Origin: Sipunculus nudus
Lineage: Eukaryota; Annelida; Sipuncula; Golfingiida; Sipunculidae
DNA length: 64,000 bases
Assembly (NCBI GenBank): GCA_026874595.1
Contig: CM049317.1
Location: 52,287,618 to 52,351,617, forward strand
Direction of reading: 5' to 3'
The position numbers and the translations under genes are program-made. Under the pieces are notes generated by a model. The model was given only the letters and a program-made list of their open reading frames with translations, did not search any database and was not told the DNA's origin. Below, one piece after another: positions 42,348 to 49,794 of the stretch; within the stretch, counting starts at the first letter, position 1, and every line of letters begins with the position of its first letter.

Positions 42348-45300
42348 ATTGTACGACTGTTTTCAACCATGTGTGGTCTTCCTGTTCGGTGATTGTGACC
42401 TAGATCCAGGGTATTTATAGCTTCTCCCAATGAACAGACTCTTCTCAGATTACCTTTCCTAGGTGTAACTTGAATTCTTATTCAGCTTAGCACAAAAGAA
42501 AATAAACATCTGCGGTAATTGCATGACTGCTCATGCAAGTCATACCTGTACAACAGGTATGTCCCGCGTACACGTACAAATCTTATGACACAACATACGT
42601 ACAAGTAATATGATATGAACTCAGTGGCGTCAGTATATCTTGAGAGCGGGTGGATGACTCACGAGCGTGTTAGGATAAAGTTTTGAGAGCTTATAAATAT
42701 ATATATACATATTATTGCAATACATGCTATATATTTTCCTTTGTTCTAACTGTACGTACAAAGCTTCTTGAATCACAGGGTCATGAAAAGTGTCATGCAA
42801 GTCAGGTGCATGCGACTTTTCAAATATGGCGGAGTTTACGTGGCGCGTGACAAAAAAATTTACTGCAGTGACCTTCGACCGGGAGGCGGGGCATTTGGAA
42901 CAAATCAGTTTTAGCCCAACGAAATGTAAAGCCGTGAGGTTTGCGAGGCTTGTATCACCATGGTATACGCGAGGCGTTAGGCGAGTGGTGTCATGATTGA
43001 CACAAGCCAAGCAAACCTCACGGCTTGCATTACTTTCGTTGGGCTATAACCTCTTCTTGTTCATTATATTTGTAACGTATTTCAGTTAAATTACAATGAA
43101 TTTAAATGTTTTACAGAAATAAGGTATAATGGCTACAGTAAAGGTTAATTTTAAACCAGTTTTAGATATGTGATATTTCATATTAAACTCAGAGCTTTAG
43201 TCTATGATTCTAATTTTCAATATATTTCATTTTCAGCATATAAAAATATTTCCTAAATGTCAAGGGGGCGGGGGTGATTACATTGACCATCCCCTTGCTA
43301 AAAAGTGGGGTAGGGGTTGTAATACCCCCCCCCTCATCTCCCTCCCCTATATTGACGCCCCTGTATAAACTACATGAACATAGCTACTCTATGTAGCTCA
43401 TATTTTGACGCACCTATATAAACTGAACATAGCTACTCTTTGTACCCCATCTGCACAGGCCCAGGTATCAACGGTCTTTGGAGTTTTTATACTTTGGAAG
43501 TTTAAAATATTATAAGGTAAACCATTAATAATTATTTTGAGTATACCTTTTGTAAGCCAGAACTTATATGACGCCTGGCTGCCCGAGAAAAATTTGTGGT
43601 GCATCCCGATATTCATTATTTACGTATAATTACATACACTTTCGGGAACTGCATTAGTCCTATGGGAACCAGTCCGAAACATAACCTCCGCCAGTGAAAT
43701 AGTTCTGTTTATACTTTGATTGCCTTTTTGTTCACGAGTTTCAAATTCACGATATTCGCCAAAGGGGAATTATTGCGAAAATAAAACCATCATGAATAAG
43801 AGTTCCCATCGTCGAAGACAAGTTGGAAGGTATGTTACGGGGTGACATAAAAGCGGACCGAACTGTCTCGCTAGTGAAGCATGCTTTTCTAGCGAAGCGG
43901 TTGGTACGCCGGACTTGTGCGCCACCGTTATGGGTTCGAATCCCGACTCGGCCCAATGTTTTCCCCTGAGAAATTTGTCTTTGTAACAAAATGGATATAG
44001 AGGAGAGAGAAATATTCCAGCGGACACGGAAGAGTGTGAGTCAGTTTTGGACCAATCCGATAATTGCAGTATAGTGCCAGGGATTCTACGAACTCTATGC
44101 AGATTCAGTGCGGCCTGTCACCAGTTTGCTCTCGGGATTATTACAAGAACTTTACTTTTGGATTACAGCAGATTGATTTTGTGATTGAATTGGACTATTA
44201 TTCTCTGAGAAGATTTATGTGAACTTTTAATCTGGATTATACATTTTAAAGGACTTTTTGTCGCTGTGACAGTGGATGTATCCTGGTACTGTACACTTTG
44301 TTTATTATACTGTGTGATTGTATTGATTTACTGTTATACTGTTGTTATACTGTGTAATTGTATTGATTTATTGTATTGTAATGTTAGGGTCGTTTTAAGA
44401 ATAAATTATAATTATTTGTTAACAAAAAATCACTGGCTTCTTTATTCATTCTCCTAGACATTTCACGCTGCCTAGTGTTACAGAATCTGATTTTTTTTTA
44501 ATCTCCATAACAAAATTTGTGCTCATAACGACTACGTGATCTGTTGATATTAGGTTTCGTAACATAAAATTGGGGGCTCGTCCGGGATTCGAACCCATTG
44601 CGGTGGCGCACAAGTCCGGCGTACCTACCGCTTCGCTAGAAAAGCATGCTTCACTAGCGAGACAGTTCGGTCCGCTTTTATGTCACCGTGTAACAGGTAA
44701 AAAGAATGATGCTATGAAACATGAAAGGTCTTGCATGTTCAAATACTGCTGTTTTAAATGATATTAGAGCTTTCTAATTATCAACAATTAACATACAATA
44801 TTTTCCACTCGGTTGATGCATACCCTTGGGTTCCATTTTGTTTAAATAGTTTTTGCGCACATATTATTTGATATTATTAAATCATATGAAATAGTTATGA
44901 TCTGTGTTGTTTTTTGAATGGTGAGATCGCGAAAATAGAACCGTCGCGAAATGCTGAAATTATAAACCGGCGAGTATATAATCAGCCACAGTATTATGTG
45001 TTAAAAGTGCTGTTCTGTCTGGAAGGATGTGTTTCGCAAAACACACACAAACGCACAATCGCCCACTTAGCTCAGAAGGACTGAGAAACAAAAAAAAAAA
45101 AAAAATGAGGCAAAGGCAATATGCATGGATTGGCACAGTACGGCCCTTATCTTTGAATAATTCCTGAATGTATTTAGGACAAGAGAAGGGTGGAGCGACA
45201 AAAATTGTTCGTATGGCTTAAATATATCCCTGTATACAGCACAAGTAGAATCAAAATGACATCAGGCGTCGGACGTTCCGACAACACGGGCACGCATTGG

Positions 45301-47732
45301 CGTGCTTTCCTGGTTCCACAGTGTATCACGGGCGGAAAAGTTCTGTGAGAGCACGCTTATATATACGCTTTGTAATCATGAACGTAAAATGACACATGAA
45401 AAATCATTTATGCTCCATTCTTTTATTTTTGTTAATAAATTCTCTCATTCGACATCATTTGAGAATGCTGTATCTGGTTTGGATGCGCATCAGTGGCCGC
45501 GTGTATATATTTAAGGTGGGCCGAAACGTTTTAATGCACCAGGGGCGGATCCAGGATTCCAGAAAAGGATAGGTCCAACCCAGGAGCACTAATGACAAAC
45601 CCTGAAAAAGTCCTAGGTCCGAAGGGGGGGGGGGGCTCAGGCCGCAAAAATTGGTCTGAACCCCTTAAAAATGGTTGCGGCGGCTGAAATAGGTGGGCCT
45701 GGATCCCCCCCTCCCCTTTCCTGGATCCGCTTCTGTGCACTCCACCGGAACCGCTCAGGCCATACAAAACAATTTTATTGTTCTCCGGATTCGCTGCTCC
45801 CATTTTGGAAATTTCGAATGAAAAATTACATTTTGTATTTATCCTGTACAGAATTTCAAGAACTGAAGCAAAATTTTCTATTTATTTATTTTTCATTTGG
45901 CATTTTTCCACGTATTGTGTTCGACTGGTAAAAAGAAAGACGGAAAAATAACACCCACTCGCACGACATTTTGTTCCCAGCGACAACAGAATCATATTTT
46001 TGTTCCAAGCGTCAGTAGAATCATATTTTTGTTCCCAGCGTCAGCAGAATCATATTTTTGTTCCCAGCGACAGTAGAATCATACTTTTGTTCCAAGCGTC
46101 AGTAAAGTCATATTTTTGTTCCCAGCGTCAGTAGTCATATTTTTGTTCCCAGCGTCGGTAGAATTATAATTTTGTTCCCAGCGTCAGTAGAATCATATTT
46201 TGTTCCAAGCGTCAGTAGAATCATATTTTGTTCCCAGCGTCAGTAGAATCATATTCTTGTTCCCTGCGTCAGTAGAATCATATTTTAATTCCCAGCGTCA
46301 GTAAAATCATATTTTGGTCCCCAGCGTCAGAAGAATCATATTTTGTTCCCAGCGTCAGTGGAATCATACTTTTGTTCAAAGCGTAGGTAGGATCATATTT
46401 TATTTCCCAGTGTCAGTAGAACTATATTTTGTTCCCAGCGTCAGTAGAGTCATACTTATGTTCCCAGCGTCGGTAGAATTATAATTTTGTTCCCAGCGTC
46501 AGTAGAATCATATTTTGTTCCAAGCGTCAGTAGAATCATATTTTTGTTCCCAGCGTCAGTGGAATCACACTTTTGTTAAAAGGGTAGGTAGGATCATATT
46601 TTTTCCCGGCGTCAGTAGAACTATATTTTTGTTCCCAGCGTCAGTAGAATCATATTTTGTTCCAAGTGTCAGCAGACTTATATTTTTGTTCCAAGCGTCA
46701 GTGGAATCATATTTTGTGTGGCCTTAGTACAGCAGTAGTTATAAAAAGATCGGAGACAAATCGCACCTGGCACAAAATGGTTGTTCTTTGTTTAAAGATT
46801 TATACTTCTGTGTCTACATCACCAGATTTTCACTTTCTCTTTCAAATAGTAAGATCTGCTTATCTGTCTTTTAAAGCTAATTTTGCAATGTTTGTATATA
46901 TTTTAATAGGATTCAGTCAGTCTGTGGACGCAGATTGTTTTTTTTTCTTCCGACACCACATGTCATGGATTATTCTACACAAGGGTGCGTGGAATTTAGT
47001 CAAGAAATCGAGTTTAAGCAGGGCGTCCTAACTTTAACACCACTCTCCCTTTCCCTGTAATGCCCTATATTTTTAAAAGGTTGTTTCCTGTTACCTCTAC
47101 ACAGTTTTAATAAAGTTTCTGTGCCATGTCTAATCATTTAAAATATCTGAGTTACAACTCAAAATGTGTAATAGATATAACATTTTTCACATAACCAGGA
47201 CAGTTCAGCGATTAGGCGGGTAAATCGCAAACCGAGAGCCAAATTTGTGTCATTGTTTATGCCTTAATATAGAATAATATTTGGTATAATAAAAAAACGC
47301 TAAATGTTGGTAAAAAACTGAAGGCAAAGAACTATGAACCCTTTGATTTCGCCTTGTCTATACATGTAGAGCAGTGAGAAGGGGAATTCCCGTTTTTACC
47401 CCGAAGGTCTGCAAATATTTACATAAAAGCTACTTGGACTTCTCTCGCCATTCATTGACAAAGTTCTGCAAATACATGTACTTATGCATAGACTATTTTG
47501 ACAATCTACCTGAACAGAATCTTGATAGCGTACTTACGGATTTTTGCTGGTTGTAGGCCGTCAAGTTGGTGTTATAATTCCAGCTGGCCGTAACTGAGTG
47601 AAAGAACATCTGTTCAGCTGTTGTATTATAATCAGCCAGCCAGGCATCAGCCTGCGACTCTGACAGTTTCTGTCCAAGGCATGCTGGGATTATTACCAGC
47701 AGCGCTCCCGCCAGCAGCGCCAGTTTGTACAT
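10773..47732 (-). CDS. ACE: Angiotensin-converting enzyme (M2 metallopeptidase), complete 13-exon gene, 643 aa
   Basis: Zinc dipeptidyl carboxypeptidase that removes C-terminal dipeptides from peptides; predicted secreted or surface-anchored. Join (minus): 47732-47538, 30405-30244, 27417-27315 or 29576-29474, 26436-26293, 25486-25289, 24316-24219 or 24162-24065, 22630-22461, 20976-20852 or 19418-19294, 18057-17959, 16827-16683, 13762-13664, 13033-12911, 11043-10773. Every junction has AG/GT and the phases agree; the sum is 1932 nt. By eye against human testis ACE (human numbers in brackets) the protein keeps zinc ligands H374, H378, E402 (383, 387, 411), catalytic E375 (384), H344/A345 (353/354), C343-C361 (352-370), K502, H504, Y511 and Y514 (511, 513, 520, 523), and chloride ligands R176, W476, R480, R513 (186, 485, 489, 522). 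It is a single M2 domain, close in length to Drosophila Ance and unlike the two-domain human somatic enzyme. It should be active. Three exons are duplicated and a second 3' cassette lies downstream. Confidence 0.93.
11187..11345. repeat. (AAT)n/(ATT)n/(TAG)n compound microsatellite
   Basis: (AAT)n followed by (ATT)n, self-complementary, then (TAG)n; about 140 bp upstream of exon 13A on the intron side. Confidence 0.85.
11470..12635 (-). mobile_element. Reverse-oriented copy of the TATCCGCC element
   Basis: Ends GTATCCGCC (about 11478) and GGCGGATACA (about 12622). The interior matches the complement of 32960-34100, including TTCACATGTGACCCG, CGGTTCCCGAGATATG and GGTGGCGCCACC units. A (CGG)n run is at 12557-12582. 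It lies in intron 12 of cassette A. Confidence 0.7.
12911..13033 (-). CDS. ACE: ACE exon 12A (proximal 3' cassette)
   Basis: 123 nt, residues 513-554. [40 protein letters not shown]. Tyr514 equals catalytic-site Tyr523 of human testis ACE; the two Cys form the conserved C-terminal disulfide. Acceptor CTTGTAG|ATATTT, donor CTCAG|GTAACT. Confidence 0.9.
13350..13417. repeat. (TA)n microsatellite
   Basis: Nearly pure TA in intron 11 of cassette A. Confidence 0.9.
13664..13762 (-). CDS. ACE: ACE exon 11A (proximal 3' cassette)
   Basis: 99 nt, phase 2 in and out. [33 protein letters not shown]. Contains Lys502, His504 and Tyr511 (human 511, 513, 520) and, at the junction, chloride-II Arg513 (human 522). 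Acceptor TTATTCAG|ATGCAA, donor ATCAG|GTAAAC. It is 27/33 identical to exon 11B. Residue 503 is Tyr here and Phe in 11B and in human (Phe512). Confidence 0.9.
14622..14920 (+). repeat. Interspersed repeat family X, copy 1
   Basis: Landmarks in order: GCGTTCATCCCTGTTCGTGT, CATGAACGGAATCTCATG, CACTTATGCACGAATGAAC, AATGCAGATCTCTAGT. Seven copies occur in the window. Confidence 0.65.
15957..16030. repeat. (TA)n microsatellite
   Basis: TA run with AAATA interruptions in the intron after exon 10. Confidence 0.9.
16683..16827 (-). CDS. ACE: ACE exon 10
   Basis: Residues 432-480. [36 protein letters not shown], then KKWWELR. Trp476 and Arg480 (split across the junction) correspond to chloride-I ligands Trp485 and Arg489. 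Acceptor AATTACAG|AGACTG, donor CTAAG|GTAGGA, phase 2 out. This exon can splice in frame to cassette A (13762) or cassette B (5977). Confidence 0.92.
17580..17942 (+). repeat. Interspersed repeat family X, copy 2
   Basis: GCGTCCATTCCCGTTCGTGA, GAACGGAATCTTATAAAA, TTATGCACGAATGAACC and TATTTCTAGT match copy 1. It ends close to exon 9. Confidence 0.65.
17959..18057 (-). CDS. ACE: ACE exon 9: third zinc ligand
   Basis: Residues 399-432. [20 protein letters not shown] carries the Glu (402; human 411) that is the third zinc ligand, then [13 protein letters not shown]. Acceptor CTTGCAG|GTTTCC, donor ACGG|GTTAGT, phases 1 and 1. The first split Gly codon is completed from either 8a or 8b. Confidence 0.92.
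19268..19287. promoter_or_regulatory. CACGTG pair just inside the intron after exon 8b
   Basis: Two CACGTG motifs separated by 8 nt, beginning about 6 nt past the exon 8b end. CACGTG is self-complementary, so each copy can pair with its neighbour or with the copies after exon 8a. Confidence 0.45.
19294..19418 (-). CDS. ACE: ACE exon 8b (zinc-site exon, downstream copy of mutually exclusive pair 8)
   Basis: 125 nt, acceptor GTTATAG|AATCAAG, donor CCAG|GTAGATC, same phases as 8a. Encodes [17 protein letters not shown] and then VSYRGGANP, keeping both zinc His and the catalytic Glu. It has Phe at the human 391 position (C-domain-like) and Gly at 403, so the S2 pocket differs from 8a in size and charge. 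Having both 8a and 8b (each 3n+2) in one mRNA would shift the frame. The intron between them is 1.43 kb. Confidence 0.92.
20827..20845. promoter_or_regulatory. CACGTG hairpin just inside the intron after exon 8a
   Basis: CACGTGACCCGGTCACGTG holds two CACGTG copies and has an arm pair CACGTGAC/GTCACGTG of 8 bp with a 3-nt loop, beginning 6 nt past the exon end. A matching motif pair sits at the same place after exon 8b. A role in choosing 8a or 8b is inference. Confidence 0.45.
20852..20976 (-). CDS. ACE: ACE exon 8a (zinc-site exon, upstream copy of mutually exclusive pair 8)
   Basis: 125 nt, acceptor TTTTACAG|AATCAAAC, donor CCAG|GTAGACC, phases 2 and 1. Encodes the zinc site in [17 protein letters not shown] and then VSYRRGANP. 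Tyr382 and Arg394 align with human testis 391 and 403, where the human N domain has Tyr369 and Arg381 and the C domain has Phe391 and Glu403; 8a is thus N-domain-like in the S2 pocket. Against 8b: 13 synonymous and 4 replacement codon differences over 41 codons. Confidence 0.92.
21596..22425. repeat. Very long AAT/ATT trinucleotide array in intron 7
   Basis: About 830 bp of almost pure (AAT)n with regular interruptions (AAGGATGATGAT and GGTAGTAATGATGATT) and (ATT)n at both edges, so the ends can fold back. It lies between exon 7 and exon 8a. All long open frames through it (poly-Asn, poly-Ile) are artefacts. Confidence 0.95.
22461..22630 (-). CDS. ACE: ACE exon 7
   Basis: Residues 301-357. 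[45 protein letters not shown]. His344-Ala345 correspond to human His353-Ala354, which contact substrate; Cys343 pairs with Cys361 of exon 8. Acceptor GGTAACAG|AACTGG, donor TTCAG|GTATGA, phases 0 and 2. The donor lies about 40 bp from a very long AAT microsatellite. Confidence 0.92.
22940..24064 (-). repeat. 48-bp minisatellite replaying the end of exon 6 and its 5' splice site
   Basis: About 23 degenerate units of 48 bp directly abut exon 6b on its intron side. Read on the minus strand, a unit encodes V-K-D-E-M-R-R-Q, matching the last codons of exon 6, then GTGAGTGATCAGG as in the real donor, then GTTTACAGGTGTG. At least nine units keep the exact CAG|GTGAGT. The unit is 16 codons long. Confidence 0.85.
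24065..24162 (-). CDS. ACE: ACE exon 6b (downstream copy of mutually exclusive pair 6)
   Basis: 98 nt, acceptor TTATCAG|GTAACATG, strong donor AGACAG|GTGAGT, same phases as 6a. Encodes [18 protein letters not shown], ending DEMQRQ. It has Thr at the human Thr282 position, Tyr for Phe in NP[F/Y]P, and Gln for Arg near the end. Its 3' end and donor are continued downstream by a 48-bp minisatellite built from the same sequence. Confidence 0.9.
24163..24218 (-). other. 56-nt intron between exons 6a and 6b
   Basis: It runs from GTTATATAT to ATTATCAG. It is shorter than the spacing usually needed for a donor and acceptor to be joined, which would physically stop 6a being spliced to 6b, a known basis of mutually exclusive splicing. 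Confidence 0.6.
24219..24316 (-). CDS. ACE: ACE exon 6a (upstream copy of mutually exclusive pair 6)
   Basis: 98 nt, acceptor TTGTTAG|GAAACATG, donor AGACAG|GTTATA (weak at +3 to +6), phases 1 and 0. Encodes [18 protein letters not shown], ending DEMRRQ. Gln273 matches human Gln281, which holds the substrate C-terminal carboxylate; the next residue, human Thr282, is Glu here. Against 6b there are 3 replacement and 9 synonymous codon differences, so both copies appear to be under purifying selection. Only 56 nt separate the two copies. Confidence 0.87.
25289..25486 (-). CDS. ACE: ACE exon 5
   Basis: Residues 202-268. Shows [33 protein letters not shown] and GHIPAHLLG, all standard ACE landmarks. 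The Tyr of HSYVLR probably corresponds to human Tyr224 (chloride II). Acceptor TTTTACAG|AGTACG, donor CTCG|GTATGT. The final split Gly codon (G + GA or GT) is completed equally well by exon 6a or 6b. Confidence 0.9.
26293..26436 (-). CDS. ACE: ACE exon 4
   Basis: Residues 154-202. Contains [20 protein letters not shown] and then GWRDATG; the Arg of GWRD matches human Arg186, a chloride-I ligand. Acceptor TGTAG|ATCTG, donor AACC|GTACGT, phases 1 and 1. Single copy; it serves both exon 3 variants. Confidence 0.9.
27119..27178. repeat. (AG)n microsatellite with flanking poly-G
   Basis: About 56 bp of AG, then ACGG/ACAG and a G-run near 27200, about 140 bp past exon 3b in the intron before exon 4. 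Confidence 0.9.
27315..27417 (-). CDS. ACE: ACE exon 3b (downstream copy of mutually exclusive pair 3)
   Basis: 103 nt, acceptor ACCAG|GTTAACC, donor CCGG|GTATAG, phases 0 and 1. Encodes [18 protein letters not shown], a 10-residue loop, then CYPLDP. It joins exon 4 to complete the family motif LDPDLTNIM; Asp152 falls at human testis Glu162, where the human N domain also has Asp. The 12 differences from 3a cluster in the helix before the first Cys and in the loop, and the motif residues are unchanged. The intron between 3a and 3b is about 2.06 kb. Confidence 0.87.
27505..27815 (+). repeat. Interspersed repeat pair, copy 2
   Basis: Diverged copy of 4690-5060, located about 90 bp upstream of exon 3b in the intron between 3a and 3b. 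Confidence 0.55.
29474..29576 (-). CDS. ACE: ACE exon 3a (upstream copy of mutually exclusive pair 3)
   Basis: 103 nt, enters phase 0 (GACAG|GTTAGC) and leaves phase 1 (CCTG|GTACAC). Encodes [18 protein letters not shown], then a 10-residue loop and C-Y-P-L-D-P. Both cysteines of the conserved small disulfide loop (human 152/158) are present, but the loop has 10 residues, not 5. It is 22/34 identical in protein to exon 3b, which has the same length and phases. Joins in frame from exon 2 and into exon 4. Because its length is 3n+1, using both copies would break the frame. Confidence 0.85.
30244..30405 (-). CDS. ACE: ACE exon 2: N-terminal lid helices
   Basis: Encodes residues 66-119 (54 codons, phase 0 at both ends), starting [10 protein letters not shown] and ending PPEKVTE. 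The acceptor is GATTAG|GTTGAAG and the donor GAG|GTAAGACC. It corresponds to the charged N-terminal helices that cover the ACE active-site cleft and contains one sequon (NAT). No second copy was seen in the long intron upstream or in the 670 bases downstream. Confidence 0.9.
30530..30665 (+). repeat. Interspersed repeat family X, copy 3 (internal deletion)
   Basis: Keeps the two ends of the family (TATGTGTTCATCCCC and AATGCAGATTTCTAGT) but lacks the middle. Confidence 0.5.
31140..32945 (+). repeat. Tandem array of about 337-bp units inside the intron 1 element
   Basis: Landmarks TATTGATCATGAG, CTGCAGACTGG, GGCGCCACCTGTA, TTTTTGAGACCTTTAA and ACAAATCGTAA recur about every 337 bp, six times, with increasing decay to the right. 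Confidence 0.8.
32960..34100 (+). mobile_element. Nested foldback element with TATCCGCC/GGCGGATA ends
   Basis: Starts with the palindrome TATCCGCCAAAACGAAGTTT continuing to TGCGGATA, and ends near TTTTGGCAGATACA. The interior has roughly 280-bp tandem units, each with GGTGGCGCCACC. A reverse-oriented copy is at 11470-12635. Its position inside another element shows later insertion. Confidence 0.7.
37640..37930. repeat. CTA/CTG trinucleotide-rich tract
   Basis: Interrupted (ACT)n with TGC and CCA triplets. The Leu-rich or Ser-rich reading frames through it are low-complexity artefacts. Confidence 0.85.
38118..38385 (-). repeat. Interspersed repeat family X, copy 4
   Basis: Reverse orientation: AGAAATCTGCATTC at the left and GAGATTCCGTTCATGATTGC toward the right. 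Confidence 0.6.
39560..39764. repeat. Two (TA)n(GA)n microsatellites
   Basis: TA runs at about 39560-39601 and 39697-39733, each followed by GA runs. Intron 1. Confidence 0.9.
40775..41100 (-). repeat. Interspersed repeat family X, copy 5, with (CA)n(TA)n
   Basis: Reverse orientation, from CTAGTAATCTGCATTTG to CAATTCATGATTGCGTGAG, followed by about 40 bp (CA)n and 35 bp (TA)n grown from the GT-rich end of the family. Confidence 0.6.
42259..42343. repeat. (TA)n microsatellite
   Basis: About 85 bp TA with one TTTA interruption, intron 1. Confidence 0.9.
42912..43046. repeat. Foldback hairpin of about 40-bp arms
   Basis: TAGCCCAACGAAATGTAAAG at the left and its imperfect complement ending CTTTCGTTGGGCTA at the right, both arms also sharing GCCGTGAGGTTTGC/GCAAACCTCACGGC, around a loop of about 50 bp. 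Confidence 0.7.
43842..43960 (+). mobile_element. tRNA-like SINE copy 1
   Basis: Contains an A box (TAGCGAAGCGG, 43890-43900) and a perfect B box (GGTTCGAATCC, 43933-43943), the pol III promoter layout of tRNA-derived SINEs. It forms a long inverted pair with 44572-44690. Confidence 0.65.
44572..44690 (-). mobile_element. tRNA-like SINE copy 2, inverted
   Basis: Near-perfect reverse complement of copy 1 over about 110 bp. The two copies and the 610 bp between them may be two SINE insertions or one element with long inverted ends. Confidence 0.6.
45975..46720. repeat. 29-bp minisatellite (GCGTCAGTAGAATCATATTT)
   Basis: About 25 tandem units of CAGCGTCAGTAGAATCATAT followed by TTTTGTTCC, with length variation in the T run. 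It lies in intron 1, about 800 bp downstream of exon 1. Confidence 0.85.
47538..47732 (-). CDS. ACE: ACE exon 1: signal peptide and N-terminal helix
   Basis: Encodes residues 1-65. [20 protein letters not shown] is a typical signal peptide (Lys3, hydrophobic core, small residues before a Gln), followed by a stretch rich in N-glycosylation sequons (NTT, NLT) and the family signature SWNYNTN. The ATG at 47732-47730 is chosen because it opens directly into the signal peptide and has G at -3; the open frame further upstream offers only a TTG. The 3' end is a near-perfect donor (TCC|GTAAGT), phase 0. A 17.1 kb intron follows. Confidence 0.9.
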
Positions 47733-47910
47733 CTCGCCACTCGTGGTGATGACTGCTCTGTGGGTGTCTCTGTGTTTGCGGCGGTCCCCCAAGTTCGGCC
47801 CAGCGTTAACTGATATACCTGCGCTTATCAAAACGGGGTGGTCAGCGAGTCATATGATAGGTAATGGCAGGTATGTAGTTTACCAATCACAAAGACGTCA
47901 GATCCGGTGA
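47733..47910 (-). promoter_or_regulatory. Possible promoter-proximal region of the complete ACE gene
   Basis: On the minus strand upstream of the ATG there are an inverted CCAAT box (47883-47887), a TGACGTC CRE-like site (47894-47900), a GATAA motif (47825-47829) and a weak TATA-like AGGTATATCA (47811-47820). Such short motifs occur by chance and the transcription start is unknown, so this is only a candidate. Confidence 0.25.
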
Positions 47911-48157
47911 ATTGTTGCAGAGTTATGCACGTTGCAACACATACACTGTATGACCACTGGTGAACACACCTCAAAGTCGAAACATTTGGTCTCCACAGCG
48001 ATACGGACGTAGTTATGAGTGGAAAACTCATTATATACATGCAGACATGAGCGTTACACCATAAATGCACACAACAAACATATAATTACATGTGCCTGTT
48101 TGTGCATTAATGTCACCATCGTGCTTCCGTTTCTTAACATGGACATGCTTGTTGGTG

Positions 48158-48160
<3 letters not shown>

Positions 48161-48210
<50 letters not shown>
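48161..48210. repeat. (TA)n microsatellite
   Basis: About 50 bp TA, 430 bp upstream of the ACE start codon. Confidence 0.9.
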
Positions 48211-48212
<2 letters not shown>

Positions 48213-48544
48213 ACATGTGTGTGTACTTTATTATTTGGGGAGCTTACAAAACAAGCATTGATTACGCATTTTAATGTCGAATATTTTTTCTGGGCTTTAA
48301 CGCTAGAACGTTAGATAATAATGAATAATTTCCTGGATATTATGGTTTACGTTTAATAAGTATATTATATGATAACATTGCATTACCTCCTCGTATGTAG
48401 TGATTCAAAGTTTCAGTTTTGTATTATACATGTTCAAATATCGTCAAAAATGACCACATCCATAATTTAATATTTCACTTGGACTTGATTCCCTGTCTTG
48501 TGCATTGAGCGTCCGTGCATCAGATATATAACTCGATATATAAC

Positions 48545-48945
48545 AATGCAAGCCTCCACAACGTGTGTGCTTGTGTGTGTGTGGGGGGGGGGGGAGGGGG
48601 TGACCTATAGTGAGATGCTACCAAAACGTGTTTGCCTTCACTTATTCGGCCCGTATTCCCAGCTTCATTCCTGCACCTATATAGGTGACTATAAATTTGT
48701 GTATATTCCTTGATAACGTTTCGAAACCGGATCATGATCCGGAAAAACAACAAGATCTAACCGATTCTTCCCTGGCCTTTTCCCAAAATATCCAGAAAAT
48801 ATCAAGAAATTCCGTTAATGATGCCTGATTTATGTTTATATAAGTGAATATATTGTGATTTATTTATGCGTTAATTATATTGTAAACAAACAAACACACA
48901 AACACACACGATCGCGAATGAATGCATTACCACCTGGCGGAGACA
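48545..48945 (-). repeat. Interspersed repeat family X, copy 6
   Basis: Reverse orientation: TTCACTTATTCGGCCCG, CTTGATAACGTTTCG, ATTCCGTTAATGATG, then (CA)-rich sequence and GCATTACCACCTGGCGGAG. A G-run lies at its left. Confidence 0.55.
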
Positions 48946-49712
48946 ACAAAGGACATTACATCCAAGGGTGACCCACAGGTTGATAGTGACTATATACAAA
49001 ATGTGATATTTTCTTTTTGGAACGGCACCAAAAATGCGAGACGCCATTTTACTTCCTCATCCGCTTGAAGGTATTCACTTAGTATCAAGAGGAAAGAATG
49101 TGAGGCTGAAGTGGTAATAAATTCCTCAGGGATCCACATGGGCCGGATGCATGACTGCTGTGCATGTAGTATATAGATGAGATTTGGGTTCAAATGCAAA
49201 TATATGTGCATTTATTTTAACTTTTGCATATCTGTATTTTAATGCTGCACACTTTAAAAGCCCGTATTTGCATTTAAATGCAAAGAAGCTGAATCAGTGC
49301 ATTTGAATTTACGTTTGTATTTTAAAAATGCTAACATTTGCAGTTACATTTTAAACAGCAAATTCTTTTAAAAATTAAAAGCAATAGCGATTGCTTAATA
49401 TTTTGTTAAAAATCACGTTCAGCAAAAAACATGTGTAAATATTCAATTTACCACCTCAGTAGCTTTTCTCAGTCACATGTTCTCCCGTAATAGTTGAGAG
49501 AAAAATATCAATACACATCTATGTACGTGTATACATATCTTGTTTGATTTTTGGCAAATCAGGCCACTGCAGCTTGTTAGAATAACTCTTGGATGTCAAG
49601 GGTAAAAACTCACATTTTTTTATTTGTATACTTTCCCTTGGAGAAGTAAATTCTACAAAAATCGAGTAAGCGTGACAAAGTGCAACTAGCTAACATGAAT
49701 ACATTAAATTAT

Positions 49713-49731
49713 ATATATATATTTACATATA

Positions 49732-49793
<62 letters not shown>
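49713..49793. repeat. (TA)n microsatellite
   Basis: TA run with TTTACA/TTTA breaks in the spacer between the two ACE genes. Confidence 0.9.

Positions 49794-49794
<1 letters not shown>

Larger units (their letters stand above)
30406..47537 (-). other. Intron 1 (17.1 kb)
   Basis: No further ACE exon was found. It contains the TTTTTAGCTCAGCTGA element with a nested foldback element, repeat X copies, a trinucleotide tract, several TA microsatellites, the 42.9 kb hairpin, an inverted SINE pair, a GGGGCGGATCCAGG-type repeat near 45540-45735 and the 29-bp minisatellite. Confidence 0.65.

Noticed and set aside
43885-43960. Functional tRNA gene
   Set aside because: A and B boxes are present, but the sequence lacks a credible acceptor stem and occurs as several degenerate copies, so it is a tRNA-derived SINE.
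47733-47831. A 33-residue N-terminal extension of ACE exon 1
   Set aside because: It would start at a TTG and place a long polar segment before a clear signal peptide; the ATG at 47732 is the natural start.
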